DNA of 64,000 nt from Enchytraeus crypticus (lineage: Eukaryota > Annelida > Clitellata > Enchytraeida > Enchytraeidae). Positions 1 to 10,752 of this stretch are shown in pieces. Under the pieces are notes generated by a model. That model searched no databases and was not told the origin of the DNA. It was given only the letters and a program-made list of their open reading frames with translations. The stretch is taken from positions 686,001-750,000 of the forward strand of contig CAJHZI010000458.1 of the NCBI GenBank assembly GCA_905160935.1, given 5' to 3'. Both the position numbers and the translations under genes were made by a program. Each line of letters starts with the position of its first letter. Position 1 is the stretch's first letter.

Positions 1-120
1 TCTCTCTCTTCTCTCCCTCTTTTCTCTCTCTCTTCTTTCTCTCTCTCGCTCTCTCTTCTCTGACTCTCTCTCTCTCCGCCTCTCTCTCCTATCTCTCTCC
101 TCTCTCTCCTTATTTTTATG
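1..120. repeat. (TC)n microsatellite
   Basis: The window opens in an impure CT/TC tract. It lies in an intron or flank of the aminotransferase-like gene whose last exon begins at 421. Confidence 0.9.
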
Positions 121-171
121 GATGAGAAAGATCTGTCGTACATACACTTCGAATAAGTGATATTATCTGTT

Positions 172-418
172 TAGTAATTGTTTGTTTGACTGACTGATTG
201 AGTGGTTGACAGATTGATCGATCGATCGATTGTTTGATTGAGTGATTAATTGATTTCTTGATTGATTTCTTGATTGATTTCTTGATTGATTGATTATTTG
301 ATCGATTGATCGATCCATTGCTTGATTTATTGATTGACTAATTGACTGATCGATCCATTTGCTTGATTGATCGCTCCATTGCCTGACTGATTGATTGATC
401 GATTGATTGATTGATTAC
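172..418. repeat. (GATT)n-like imperfect tandem repeat running into a splice acceptor
   Basis: Degenerate tetranucleotide repeats (TGAT/GATT/GATC) run without a break up to the acceptor at 419-420. The pyrimidine tract expected before the acceptor is poor, and the repeat itself supplies the last 240 bp of the intron. Confidence 0.85.
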
Positions 419-420
419 AG

Positions 421-754
421 CTTGAAGAAGAGGTACATTCTACTGAGCGCTGACGGACCCAGACGTAACGTACTCAAGTTCAAGCCACCGATGTGCTTCA
501 GTAGAGACAACGTTGACGAGGTCGTCACCGCCCTCGATGACATCATGTCCTCCTTGTCCAGTGCTGTCACTGCGTCCAGAGACGTCCTCAACACTGGGGT
601 ACATGGTAACGCTGATAGTTGTGACGGTGTTAGGGCTAAGATGGCGAGGAAGAATGGAGTGGAGGGGGAACAGGGTAGTAATGGTAGTGGAGGGGTTCAT
701 ACACTGGAGGGGAGGGTGAATAGTCAGGTAGCAGTTGTGCATGGCAAATCATAA
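421..754 (+). CDS. C-terminal exon of a class-III aminotransferase-like phospho-lyase (ETNPPL/PHYKPL family)
   Basis: After the acceptor at 419-420 and one base completing a codon, the frame reads LKKRYILLSADGPRRN, then VLKFKPPMCF, then a helix ending DDIMSSL. This is the typical C-terminal block of the AGXT2-like PLP enzymes that cleave O-phosphoethanolamine or 5-phosphohydroxylysine; the KFKPPMCF strand is the recognisable signature. The PLP-lysine exons lie left of the window. After about residue 45 the frame becomes low-complexity (E, G and N rich) and stops at 752-754. Either this is a divergent tail, or the exon uses a donor at 599 (GGG then GTACAT) and continues elsewhere; no further matching exon was seen downstream. 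Family membership is seen directly. The choice between ETNPPL and PHYKPL cannot be made from this piece. Confidence 0.85.
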
Positions 755-764
755 GATTACCTTA

Positions 765-1180
765 TAATTGTGTAATTACCATTTTTGTAGTTACTATTGT
801 GTAATTACTATAGTGTAATCACTATTGTGTAGTTACTATAGTGTAATTATTGTGTAATTATCATTGTGTAGTTACTATTGTGTAATTACTATGGTGTAAT
901 TATTGTGTAATTACCATTGTGTAGTTACTATTGTGTAATTACTATAGTGTAATTATTGTGTAATTACCTTTGTGTAGTTACTAGTGTGTAATTATTGTGT
1001 AATTACCATTGTGTAACTACTATGGTGTAATTATTGTGTAATTACCATTGTGTAGTTACTAGTGGGTAGTTACTATAATGTAATTATTGTGAAATTACTA
1101 TTATTTTGTAGTTACTATTGTGTAATTATTGTAGTGTAATTATTGTGTAATTACTGTTATGTAGTTACTATTGTGTAGTT
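765..1180. repeat. Degenerate minisatellite (TGTGTAATTAC/TGTGTAGTTAC units)
   Basis: About 20-40 bp imperfect units built from GTGTAATTA and GTGTAGTTACTA run for 415 bp just after the end of the aminotransferase exon. No coding content is seen. Confidence 0.9.
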
Positions 1181-1490
1181 GAGGAAGGCAATGGGAAACC
1201 ACCTCAGAAGCCATATTATTCTCAAGCTATTGGCTGCATTAAGGTATAAGCATATGCATGAAATAAGACATAGACATTTGTGAAGGGATTAACTCGTTAA
1301 TCGATAATGTGCTCTTTATGGAGCTTGAAATACAAGCATATGCATGAAATAAGACATAGACATTTGTGAAGGGATTAACTCGTTAATCGATAGTGTGCTC
1401 TTTATGGAGCTTGAAAAGCAGCTTGTGAGTAGGAATATGTTCATTGGACCTGCGTTGTGGCAGAACACAAGAGACAGAGAGAGAAGAGAG
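1181..1490 (+). repeat. LINE-F 3'-end fragment with an internal 86-bp tandem duplication
   Basis: The segment starts with the motif GAAGGCAATGGGAAACCACC and ends in a GA-rich tail. The same block recurs near 2800, 12200, 26265, 30715 and 52615, and inverted near 8930 and 25930. Inside it, the stretch from about 1246 is repeated head-to-tail almost perfectly up to about 1418, so that duplication is recent. The GGCAATGGSAAACCACC core resembles 3' ends of RTE-type LINEs; that family assignment is inference. Confidence 0.7.
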
Positions 1491-2142
1491 ATTGTGTAGT
1501 TGCTATTGCATAATTACAATTTTGTAGTAACTATTGTGTAATTAGTTATGTGTATTTTAATTACCAAAGTATTAGCTATTTAATGTGTATATTAGGCGCT
1601 ACTGTGTCATTATACATAGAGCGAGCGGCGCTTTATTATACACTTATACACTTATCGAGTGATTTATTACATATATTTATTGAGTGATTGATTGATGAAA
1701 AATCAAGAAGTGTTTAATAATGTATTGTAATGTAGGAATGCCTCGTGATGAGGCAAACCAGACGTTGTTAATTACTGTTAGGCTTAGTTAATTAATTAAT
1801 TAGGCTGTGATGTTATCGGTTTGGTGTTCCAGTGCAAGACAGGCGCAAACAAATTAGAGATAGTAATAGAACCGAACCGAAGCCTGAAAATTTAGAAAGT
1901 TTCTATCTCTAGTTAAAATCCAGCTCTCGTCCATCCTCGTGATGAATAATCTCTCAAGAGATGAAACTGACGTTAAACTAGGGTTTGGTTTAGTCTGCAA
2001 GTAGTATTGAGCTATTAATATTGCTGCTGTATCAACGGTTCAGTATTTTCAGTTCTTGCATGTGATGAAACATTTTCACAAATGTTATGCTAAGTGTTTG
2101 TAAGCGGTTCTGTGAACCGGGACAAATCAGAAAATATGTCTG
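1491..2142. other. AT-rich intergenic sequence, little recognisable
   Basis: No exon-like ORF is seen. Near 1940-1975 there is a short stretch ending GATGAAACTGACGTTAAA, which matches the shared 3' motif of the local SINEs and is probably a degenerate SINE tail. Confidence 0.5.
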
Positions 2143-2455
2143 ACTTGATTTAAGCTGCGCTTGAATAGGCCTAGTTCATGATATAGGCTGCGCTTGAATA
2201 GGCCTAGTTCATGATTTAGGCTGCGCTTGAATAGGCCTAGTTCATGATTTAGGCTGCGCTTGAATAGGCCTAGTTCATGATTATGGCAGCGGTTTATTAG
2301 CGGTTTAACCTTTCATGATTTGAGGGTGTGGTTTGGGGGTGTACTAGGCCTAGTTCATTTAGGCTGCAGTTTACTAGGCCTAGTGCATGATTTAGGCTGC
2401 GGTGTACTAGGCCTATTTCATGATTTAGGCTGCGGTTGACTAGGCCTATTTCATT
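2143..2455. repeat. 33-bp minisatellite, four good copies then degenerate
   Basis: The unit contains GGCTGCGCTTGAATAGGCCT and ends with AGTTCATGATTTA. Four near-identical copies occupy about 2150-2282, then diverged copies continue to 2455. Confidence 0.9.
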
Positions 2456-2469
2456 TGATTACAATATTA

Positions 2470-2800
2470 ATACATGGTCGGATGGTCGAGTTGTTAGATT
2501 GTTGATCTTCAACATAATGTTGTCGGAGTTCAATTAGGATATAAACCTTCAGTTGGCTTTATTTTCAAACATCTGACTGTATAGCAGTTCTACTGTAAAA
2601 TATTACTATTTATTATGGCTGGTTTATTGTTTGTTCAGAATTATTATTTGTATTTCCTGGTATGTTATTGGTAGCAGTTCTTAAATGCATTTAGTTTAAT
2701 TTTCATTCAAATGCCTGAAATTCTTGTGTTGTGTTCGGGACACTGAAGACCTACCGTTAACATACCCTTGTCGTAAGAAGCGAGAAAGAAAAACCGAGAA
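2470..2800 (+). repeat. tRNA-like fragment and unassigned sequence
   Basis: GTCGGATGGTCGAGTTGTTA and a downstream GGAGTTCAATTAGG look like weak A and B boxes of a tRNA-derived retroposon. The rest to 2800 is AT-rich with nothing recognised. Confidence 0.35.
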
Positions 2801-2996
2801 GAGCAAGGGGATTCATCTCAGAAGCCATTTTCCCGAAGTTATGTAGTACGTGTAGTACATATGGGTAAGGCATAGCCTTTTATGAATGGATTAACTTGTT
2901 GATCTATGGAGTGCTCTACATGGAGCATGAAAGCAGACTCTGAGTAGGAATGTGTACCATTATTGGACCTGCCATTTGTCAGAACACTAGAGAGCT
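2801..2996 (+). repeat. LINE-F 3'-end fragment
   Basis: A second copy of the block seen at 1181-1490, including the phrase ATGGAGCATGAAAGCAGACT and ending at a degraded GAGAG tail. Confidence 0.65.
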
Positions 2997-3029
2997 TAAC
3001 TGAAACAAAAAACATGTATAGATAAAACT

Positions 3030-3171
3030 AAAAAGCTAATGATAAAGCTAATGTTAATGTCAGTTTCCTCACTCGAAAGCGATGTCAGTGACGGGAGAGC
3101 CCAGGATTTGAACCCCGCACATACTGATCCGCGGTCGAATATCTTACCGACATGGCCCCTGGCTCCAGCCT
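3030..3171 (-). repeat. SINE-A copy (tRNA-derived)
   Basis: Read on the minus strand it starts GGCTGGAGCCAG, has an A-box-like GGTAAGATATTCGACCG region and a B box GGGGTTCAAATCC, and ends with the family tail GAGGAAACTGACATTAA. Confidence 0.85.
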
Positions 3172-3807
3172 CAGTTGGCCCATTATGCTTAGCTGTGTTC
3201 TGGCGGCCTATAACGTTGTGCATGTTAAGTTTGAGACAACCTTCGCATTGCTTTTAAGTGAGAACCGAGCGTAACATTTGTATTTTATTGTATTGCATTT
3301 CTGTTTTAAATAATAAAAAATGAATAAAACGTAAGTTCTATAAATAATTATAGTGTTGTGCAGTTATTGAATTGCTAATTATTCATATACTGTACTAGTT
3401 ACACTTTAGACGCTGTTGTACTTGAACGTTTTACTTGCTCTCTTGCTATTCAGTCAGTTGTTAGTATTTTTGCTATTTTACTTTGCATCAGTATTCAATC
3501 GGAACTACTTGCAGACTTTTTGCTTGAAATATTCTTTAGATATGCCTGTATATCATTTTCATATCAAACTTATACAGTTGTTGTATTAAACCTTATGTAT
3601 TCATTTTGTGTACTGCTGATCGTTTCTTTTAATAAAAAACTGTAAATCATGTTTAGAATAATCACAGGCTTTCTTTTTGAAGGGCTAGGCTATACAGAAG
3701 GGCTCGATGTAACATTTATCCCCCTCCTGACACATTTGTTTCAGTAGCTAGCTTCTTGTTTAGTAGGAATAGCGACCTTCTTATTAACTAAAATAGAGAA
3801 CTTACTA
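3172..3807. other. Intergenic, no recognised feature
   Basis: AT-rich sequence without exon-like ORFs or recognised repeat families. Confidence 0.5.
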
Positions 3808-4180
3808 TTAAAAGCTTGTTTTGACGAGATGAGGATGAAAATGGACTTTTAATAACTTGATTTCTTGTCGTTGCAGTAAAATATCATGAAAATAGACTCT
3901 AATTTCTTTTTATCATCGTTGCAGTATTAGTAAACTATCATGAAAATGTTCTTTTAATACCCTTATTTAATTTCTTTATAGTATTAGTAAAATATCATGA
4001 AACAGGACTTTTAATACCTTTATTTATTCACGTTGCAGTATCAATAAACTATAATGAAAATGAACTTTTAATATCTTAATTTATTCTCCTTATAGTATTA
4101 GTAAAATATCATGAAAATAGACTTTTAATAGCCTATCTTTGTTTATTCTTGTGCACTATTAGTAAAATATCAACTTATCT
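3808..4180. repeat. Minisatellite, ~60-bp unit, 5-6 degenerate copies
   Basis: Each unit has TAGTAAAATATCATGAAAAT then GACTTTTAATA and a T-rich stretch. Several units contain TTGCAG-like ends, but no exon follows. Confidence 0.85.
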
Positions 4181-4390
4181 GTGAGTAGACATTTTATTAG
4201 CCTGCTTATGAGCTTGCATGTGTGTCTGTCTACTTGTATGTTTGTATTCGCACTGTTTGTAAGTGTACGTCAGTGTACGCTTGCTTGTATGCCTACGTCA
4301 GTATAATTCTGCTGGTTACCATCCTCTTTTATTAAATATTTTATTGTGTTGATTTTGTGAACTTAAAATATTACAAATTCTTTTCGCAAA

Positions 4391-4741
4391 TTATGATATC
4401 TTCATTTTATGATGACTTTCCTCGTCATAAGCAGCATCCCCCAAGAAAATGGTGTATAACATCAAGAAGGAGTATTGCTGGGTGATTTTAGGTAAAAAGC
4501 TGCTAAAGCTAAGGTTAACGTCAGTTTCCTCACTCGAAAGCGATGTCAGTGACGGGCAAGCCCAGGATTTGAACCCTGCACGTACTGATCCGCGGTCGAA
4601 TAACTTACTGAGTTCGTCACTCACTCCAGCCAGGGTTACACTCGTATGAGAGACATGAAGAGGAAAGCGGAAAACAGAGAAGAGTGGAGGCGTTATATAT
4701 CGTGGCCCTGCCAGTAGGCAGAAGAGAGAGACGACTTTCAA
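4391..4741. repeat. LINE-G 3'-end pieces with an inserted SINE-A copy
   Basis: 4640-4741 carries the LINE-G end block (AGAGTGGAGGCGTTATATAT, GGCCCTGCCAGTAGGCAG) also found at 23665, 48010, 57705 and 63606. A minus-strand SINE-A copy occupies about 4497-4631, with the family tail GAGGAAACTGACGTTAA on its own strand. Confidence 0.7.
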
Positions 4742-4745
4742 GTCA

Positions 4746-4772
4746 CAGATATATATATATATAATATATATA

Positions 4773-4814
<42 letters not shown>

Positions 4815-4832
4815 CAGATATATTTGCGTCAG

Positions 4833-4867
<35 letters not shown>

Positions 4868-4983
4868 ATTATATCTATAATATATACAGATATATATATA
4901 AATATATTTATATATATATATTCTGTATATTATATTATTAATATATCTCTAGATATAATATATATGTATATTAGATATATAAG

Positions 4984-5072
<89 letters not shown>
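4746..5072. repeat. (TA)n microsatellite block
   Basis: Almost pure TA/ATAT for about 330 bp, with a short non-repeat island near 4811-4835. Confidence 0.95.
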
Positions 5073-5077
<5 letters not shown>

Positions 5078-5381
5078 TCTATACGAGACAATCGAGTGAG
5101 AGGTAGGCTGGGCTGGCAGTATGTTGGTAAGTTGTCAGACTGCGGATTTAAACCCTGCAGGAGCAGAGCTCAAAATTTAGTGCCACTTCACTGGCACACG
5201 TTCAATCAGGATACCGATGTTAAATCAGGCCAAGAGTCTTTAGCCATCTAGACGAGCTATTTCATAACAACGACTAGTGACTTTGCTTATTTAGAATTTA
5301 TAAGTAAACTGTTGCCTAGACCAGACTAACGAATAAAATTGTCATTTAAACAATGCATAAATAACAGCAATTTAGATACTC

Positions 5382-5517
5382 TGGCTGGAGCCAGTGGCAA
5401 AGTCGGTAAGGTACTCGACCTCGGATCAGTAGGTGCGGAGTTCAAATTCTAGGCTCGTCCGTCACTGCCATCGCTTTCGAGTGAGGAAACTGACATTAAC
5501 CTTCGCTTTTAGCTTTT
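5382..5517 (+). repeat. SINE-A copy (tRNA-derived)
   Basis: Full-length copy: GGCTGGAGCCAGTGGC head, diverged B box GAGTTCAAATTC, and tail GAGGAAACTGACATTAA followed by CTTCGCTTTTAGC. Confidence 0.85.
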
Positions 5518-5809
5518 TACTCTCAGATTTCTGTTCTAAAACTTGCTACACCGAATTTAGCGCCTATTTCAGCGTCCACGCCTCGGGTCTATAGGACAGA
5601 GCTGGACTGAGCCGGTAGCATATCAGTACTTGATAGCCTGCAGATAAATAATTAATTGTAATAATAATAGCGGTGTAATGGCCGGTGTCCGGTCTTCGAG
5701 ACCTCTTTACAGGTTCCTGGCAGGTTATTGTTACCCCTTTCCATGATTAATCATTTCTTTGCTATTGATAGCGCCAATCGGCAGCAAACTTCGATACAAG
5801 ATTAACCTT

Positions 5810-5922
5810 CCATGGGCCCGAGGGGATATCTATCATTACTTGACTGACCTGGGCTTTGAACCCAGGCCACTTGTATCCGAAGCGAACACTCAAACCGTTA
5901 CGCTATAACCCCTCCACAGAAT
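5810..5922 (-). repeat. SINE-D copy (tRNA-like)
   Basis: On the minus strand GGGGTTATAGCGTAACGGTT supplies an A box, and GGGTTCAAAGCCCAGG supplies a perfect T-arm/B box. Related copies lie near 34325, 43670 and 49880. The T arm pairs well, but the acceptor stem does not close, so this is a tRNA-derived retroposon rather than a tRNA gene. Confidence 0.6.
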
Positions 5923-6019
5923 AGACTCGAGCTCAAATCCAGTGCTTGCCTCTCCATTCGATAAGCTTTCTCGTAACAGATATGTAACATTAAACTTGGC
6001 TTTAAATGCTTGTAAAAAC

Positions 6020-6300
6020 CTGCAAAACAGTATTAATATCAGTTTCATCTCTCGAATGCGATATCTGTGACGGGAGAACCCAGGATTTTAACCCACACAT
6101 ACTGCTCCGCGGACGGATGTCTACCGACATCGCCACTAGCTGGAGCCAAGTTGTAAGCTCTTAAGATGAGCAGATATGAACATTTGGCACGCTATTCGAC
6201 AGCGGATTGGTAGGTGCGGGGTTCAAATTCGGAGTTCTCCACGTCACTGACATGCTATTGAGCAGGGATCAGACGTTAAACTTGGCTTTTTTAGATTTGA
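6020..6300. repeat. Two adjacent SINE-A copies in opposite orientation
   Basis: 6020-6145 is a minus-strand copy (ACCCAGGATTTTAACCC across its B box). 6150-6300 is a diverged plus copy with GGGGTTCAAATTC and the tail CAGACGTTAAAC. Confidence 0.7.
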
Positions 6301-6340
6301 GATTAAAAAGCAACAAATTCGCCACACCATAATCAAATAT

Positions 6341-6549
6341 TCAAAATAATCTATTGGAGATCTACGAAATAAAATTAAATAAAAATATCTATGTTTATCT
6401 ACAACTAAAATTTAAAAAAGAAAATTGCTCAAACAGGTCACTTACCTACTATTAAATACAAGCTGATTAAGAAAAACTACATAACTAAACTCTACGAATT
6501 CTTTAAAAATTCTATAAAACTGTACGAATTCCTTAAAAATCTGTGGAAT
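6341..6549. other. Unassigned AT-rich sequence
   Basis: Short TACGAATTC-containing tandem pieces near 6490-6540; nothing else recognised. Confidence 0.4.
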
Positions 6550-6812
6550 AGGGTTTAGCGCAATGGGTTTAGTTGCTTGTCAATTATCGAAGTTAAGCTT
6601 GGTTAATACTTTGTGGGTGACCACCTTGGAAGACGGAGTGTTGACAGCTTAGGAAAGAAAAATCCCAGGGTGATGAACGGTTATTCTTAAATCTGTGCCA
6701 GCTGCAATTGATGCGCCATCAACAAGCAACGATTATTAATAATCATGGAGAGGAAGGAGGAAATGGGCCTTAAACAAGCATCCGTGCTTCCTGACCCAGT
6801 GTGCCGTTATGT
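6550..6812 (+). repeat. SINE-C copy (5S rRNA-derived)
   Basis: The head contains GAAGTTAAGC, GGTTAATACTTTGTGGGTGA and CCACCTTGGAAGAC, which follow the 5S rRNA order (GAAGCTAAGC, GGTTAGTACTTGGATGGGTG, ACCACCTGGGAATACC). An unrelated body follows (CCGGCTGCAATTGATGCGCC-like) and an end GTGTGCCGTTATGTT. The internal 5S promoter region is what would let Pol III transcribe such an element (established for SINE3-class elements). Confidence 0.85.
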
Positions 6813-7424
6813 TTTTGAGAGCTCGGTGGTTTATAAGACTCAAAGTGACACATGTGTTAAATTTCACTTTTGCAAGCTTTAAATAGATTTAATGTTACTA
6901 GAATTCACTCGACAATCATTACACAGACAGGCATTTGGTACGGTAACGCAGTAGAAAGTTCAAAGGGGTATGAAGTTCAAACATTTGACACAAATTACAA
7001 TCCTTTCTGAACGTAGTATAACCGCCGTGACTTTTACAAGATTATCATTAAAATAAGGTGCGCACCTTGAACAATGTACACGCTAATAATGTTGCTAATA
7101 ATGTACAAGCTAATAATGTGCTTATATTAATGTATGATCAGTGTGAATATTCGTGATAGGTCAACTTCATTCTACACCAAGACCCGTTCATTCAGCACAA
7201 GATACTGCACTTGTGCATACAGTATGTGAAATAGAAAATACGTCCCACTGCGCTAAAAAGAAGAACACTGACGTGTAGTTACTGGAAGATTGTGAGAATA
7301 TCACGTATTTTAAAATAACACAACGTGTAATCGTTCAATTGGGGTTCGCACATCCAAAATGACATCAAAGTTTTTTACGATAGGCTCAAATGAAGAAAAC
7401 AAAGAGTTCAAATGATACAAACAA
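6813..7424. other. Intergenic with a foldback-arm copy at its start
   Basis: 6858-6893 repeats the arm TTTCACTTTTGCAAGCTTTA of the foldback at 8154-8266. The rest is unassigned. Confidence 0.5.
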
Positions 7425-7540
7425 TCATCATCATCATCTTCCCTTGAATCCCAGTTTAACTAGGGTCGGGATACGAATAGACTTTCGCAAGTCCTCTCTG
7501 TCCTACATCATACAGACAATCAGTCATTGGTTGCATCAGT
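7425..7540 (-). repeat. Repeat-E fragment with (CAT)n tail
   Basis: (ATC)n followed by CTTCCCTTGAATCCCAGTTT and GGTCGGGATACGAATAGACT. This is the tail half of the ~285 bp repeat-E, truncated on its far side. Confidence 0.75.
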
Positions 7541-7700
7541 CAAATGACGCAAACAGAGAGTTCAAATGATGCAAACAGAGAGTTCAAATGATGCAAACAG
7601 AGAGTTCATACGATGCAAACAGAGAGTTCAAATGATGCAAACAGAGAGTTCAAATGATGCAAACAGAGAGTTCAAATGATGCAAACAATGAATAGAAATG
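7541..7700. repeat. 22-bp minisatellite (GATGCAAACAGAGAGTTCAAAT)
   Basis: About seven copies of a 22-bp unit made of GATGCAAACAGAGAG plus TTCAAAT, with few mismatches. Confidence 0.95.
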
Positions 7701-7970
7701 ATACAAAGAGTTCACATGATGTACAATTGATGCCTCAAACCATAAATAAACAGCTTCAATCAATGACTACTGACTAAACAACTTAGACCGAATAATGTTA
7801 CATAATATTTGCCTAGTAAATATATAATAATATATAATAATTTACCTGGTAAACCACTAAATGAATTATTATGTTATTAATTACTCAACAGTTATTTCAC
7901 ATTTTCACGGACAGCAATACAAACTCGTCTCATTTCGTAACACGGTTCACACATCAATGCACAAAAAAAC

Positions 7971-8100
7971 TCCTAAAGCTAATGTTAACGTCAGTTTCCT
8001 CAATCTAAAGCGAAGTCAGTGACGGGCGAGCCCGATTTGAACCCCGCACATACTGATCCGCGGTCAAGTATCTTACCGACATCGCCACTGACTCCAGCCA
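7971..8100 (-). repeat. SINE-A copy (tRNA-derived)
   Basis: Minus-strand copy ending at GGCTGGAGTCAGTGGCGA on its own strand. Its tail matches GAGGAAACTGACGTTAA and its B-box region is slightly shortened. Confidence 0.8.
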
Positions 8101-8153
8101 TAGCCATAGAGAGCATTCACAATCTCGGCCTACTCTGACAATATACAATATAC

Positions 8154-8266
8154 GCAAGTGTATACATTTGTAAATTTCACTTTTGCAAGCTTTAAATAGA
8201 AATTTTTTATTGTATTAAATCTATTTAAAGCTTGCAAAAGTGAAATTTACAAATTTATACACTTGC
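8154..8266. repeat. Foldback element: 46-bp arms, one mismatch
   Basis: Left arm 8154-8199 and right arm 8221-8266 are reverse complements with a single difference, separated by a 21-bp AT-rich loop. A single-arm copy lies at 6858-6893, so the sequence is dispersed. It resembles a small foldback MITE; no target duplication was identified. Confidence 0.85.
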
Positions 8267-9842
8267 AGAGTCGAGCAGGGGCGTCCACACAATGATAATA
8301 GCGACGCAAGTTAAGTCACTGGCAAAATAGGGGGGAGTGGAAAAAGGTACAGAGTTTTAAAAAGAGGGAGGCAAGAGGAAAAATTGCGTATTGTATTAGG
8401 CTGGTGGGGAATGTGTGCATGCGTCATTGCTTTGGAGGGGAAGGACGCCCCTAGTGTACTAAGTACACAAAACAGGCATATAATTTTATACAAACAGTAT
8501 ATAATTAATTATCAATATCAGCATACATCACTACTACCACAAAAAGTTGACAAGATATCATACATCTCTTTATATCTCCAATATAAAAGCACTTAAAGCT
8601 AATGTAAGTGCATTATTATGTAGGATGTTCAAATTTACAGTTCATAGCATTCTAATAAAAGTTTTTATCTTTCAAGAGATGAAAATGATTTAGTGTTTAG
8701 GCACTCTGAAAATGCGATTCGTTATTTCAGGTCATGCATTGCGCGTTTAAAAAATCACTTAAAACTGCATTAGAATATCATATTACTTTACAAATCAGAC
8801 CTCAGTCAACTGAGAGTATTTAAATTAGCATTTCACTCCACTTTATTATATTAATAAATTTAATCAATTTACAACATACCAGCATCCAAGCATAACAATC
8901 ACATTAAATAAATGAGATATCTCTCTCTAGTGTTCAGCCAAATGGCAGGTCTAAGGTAATATTCATACTCACATACTGCTTTCACGCTCCATAAACAGCA
9001 CACCATTGATTACTTACTTAATCTCTTCACAAAAGGCTATTCCTTATGCTTGCTAGGCTACATTAAGGCTACATTAATTACCTGACTGTAGTCTATAGGA
9101 TGAGAATAATTGGCTTCAGAAGTGATTTTCCGTTGCCTTCCTCAGTTTTTGCTCAGTTGCCTCTTTCGACACATGCAGTTTAAGGATTGTTTATTTTCCA
9201 GCGTACCGAGCAAAATTATATATATAATGATACATATAATGATATATATAATGATATATATAATTCACCCAAACTATAACGTGAATAGTATATCAAAATT
9301 ACGTACAAGAGCAGTGATGGGCATATGCTAGAGTAAGAGGAGGATGTGTCTGTGACTTTATACGTTACTCTGTCTCCTCATTTTTTTAATTTACCCCAAG
9401 TCGTAACAGCTCGAAAAATAGCCAGGCTTTGAATTCAACTCAAACTAGAGTCTCCAAACTAAAGCTGCCGCTATGCAAGTAACAATATCAGCGTAACAGT
9501 ATTTATTTATAATAACACATAACATATCATGCAATGTTATGTTATGTATTATAACATTGTATTATAACATACTATAACATAATGTATTATAACATTATAA
9601 TATTGTACTATGTATTATAACTATGTATTGTTAAACATAACATATAAATGTTATTACATAATATTACAAGAACATAACATTGAACAATGAACATAACATA
9701 TCGTGTAACGATATGTAACATATAATGTTACAAGTAACGTTTTTCAATGTTTATGTATTGTAAGTAATGCATTAAGATAAACGTAATACCAGTACAGCTT
9801 AATCAGCATAATAATTATAATTAAAGCCATGAGCCAGTACAG
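8267..9842. other. Intergenic, mostly unassigned; inverted LINE-F piece and AT repeats
   Basis: 8930-9150 carries the LINE-F block on the minus strand. 9225-9260 is an ATAATGATATAT repeat and 9500-9760 a degenerate ATAACATA array. The ORFs here are too weak to call coding. Confidence 0.5.
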
Positions 9843-9982
9843 ACTGGCTTAAGCCAGTGGCGATGTCGGTAAGATACTCGACTGCGGATCAGTATGTGCG
9901 GGGTTCAAATCCAGGGCTCACCCGTCACTGACATCGCTTTTGAGTGAGGAAACTACTGTTAACATTAGCTTTACCAGCTTTA
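9843..9982 (+). repeat. SINE-A copy (tRNA-derived)
   Basis: AAGCCAGTGGCGATGTCGGT head, B box GGGGTTCAAATCC, tail GAGGAAACTACTGTTAAC and the GCTTTACCAGCTTT end. Confidence 0.85.
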
Positions 9983-10164
9983 CAGTCTCACAGATTACAG
10001 CAATTGTTAAATACATTGCATCAGCTTAACAGCAGTGTCTGGTATAACGATATTCAGGAATTTTAAAGCTTTACTGAAAATTAAGTTTAAATAAAGGGTA
10101 TTCAGCAGACAGAAATATATCATGTAACCAATCAATTAACAGAGATGTTCTTGTATACTGATGT

Positions 10165-10260
10165 TTTGACGCCTGCTTGCACAGAGTCTGCAAGAGACAT
10201 TCCTGACATTACGAGGAACCGGAGGCAAAATTCTTATTGATTGATTGATTAAATCTAGAA
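10165..10260 (+). repeat. Short SINE-tail fragment with (TTGA)n end
   Basis: CACAGAGTCTGCAAGAGACA, then GAGGAACCGGAGG, then (ATTG)n. A sister copy at about 36665-36750 has GAGGAACTGGACGTTAAATT, so this is a further family sharing the common 3' motif. Confidence 0.6.
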
Positions 10261-10559
10261 TTAATGTCTTAAAGTGAACTGATCAATGTACATAACAAAT
10301 GTTTAATCAATAAATCAACAAGTTTAATTGAGAAGAACTGCTCTATGCAAAAATACCACAGTATTCAGATATACATAGACAAAGAAAGATCAGAAGCATA
10401 GCCACGACCAGTGTAACAACTAGATCTCTGCAAGTCTTAAATATAAACGATTAAAAGTTGTATTTGCTCATTAAACAAATACAGAAACAATGTCTGCAAA
10501 TCATACACACTATATATGTACACATATCCTGCAAACAGAAACCACCCTCAACTTACACA

Positions 10560-10668
10560 AGCACATGTAGTCATAGCGACGTCAAACACATGTAGTCATA
10601 GCAACGTCAAACACACGTAGTCATAGCGACCTCAAACACACGTAGTCATAGCGACTCAGTTTAACACA
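10560..10668. repeat. 27-bp minisatellite in the DPM3 3' flank
   Basis: Four copies of CACGTAGTCATAGCGAC plus CTCAAACA-like sequence, ending 34 bp beyond the DPM3 stop codon on the minus strand, so probably within its 3' UTR. Confidence 0.85.
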
Positions 10669-10701
10669 GGAAGAGAGACGTGTTTGGAACGAGTGGAGCT
10701 G

Positions 10702-10752
10702 CTATAGACTGTAACCCTTCGACTTCAGATCCTTTCTTGCCGCCTCGATTTG
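10702..10752 (-). CDS. DPM3: DPM3 exon 4 with stop (residues 77-92)
   Basis: Acceptor TTTTTTAG, then [16 protein letters not shown] and TAG at 10704-10702. Confidence 0.93.
   Translation of the reverse strand, partial: QIEAARKDLKSKGYSL

Noticed and set aside
5810-5922. tRNA gene candidate
   Set aside because: The T arm is good, but the acceptor stem and anticodon arm do not close and several diverged copies exist, so it is a tRNA-derived SINE.
7541-7700. Regular direct repeats resembling a CRISPR array
   Set aside because: Units are contiguous tandem copies without unique spacers, in a eukaryotic genome; the same holds for 26560-26835 and 28790-29165.
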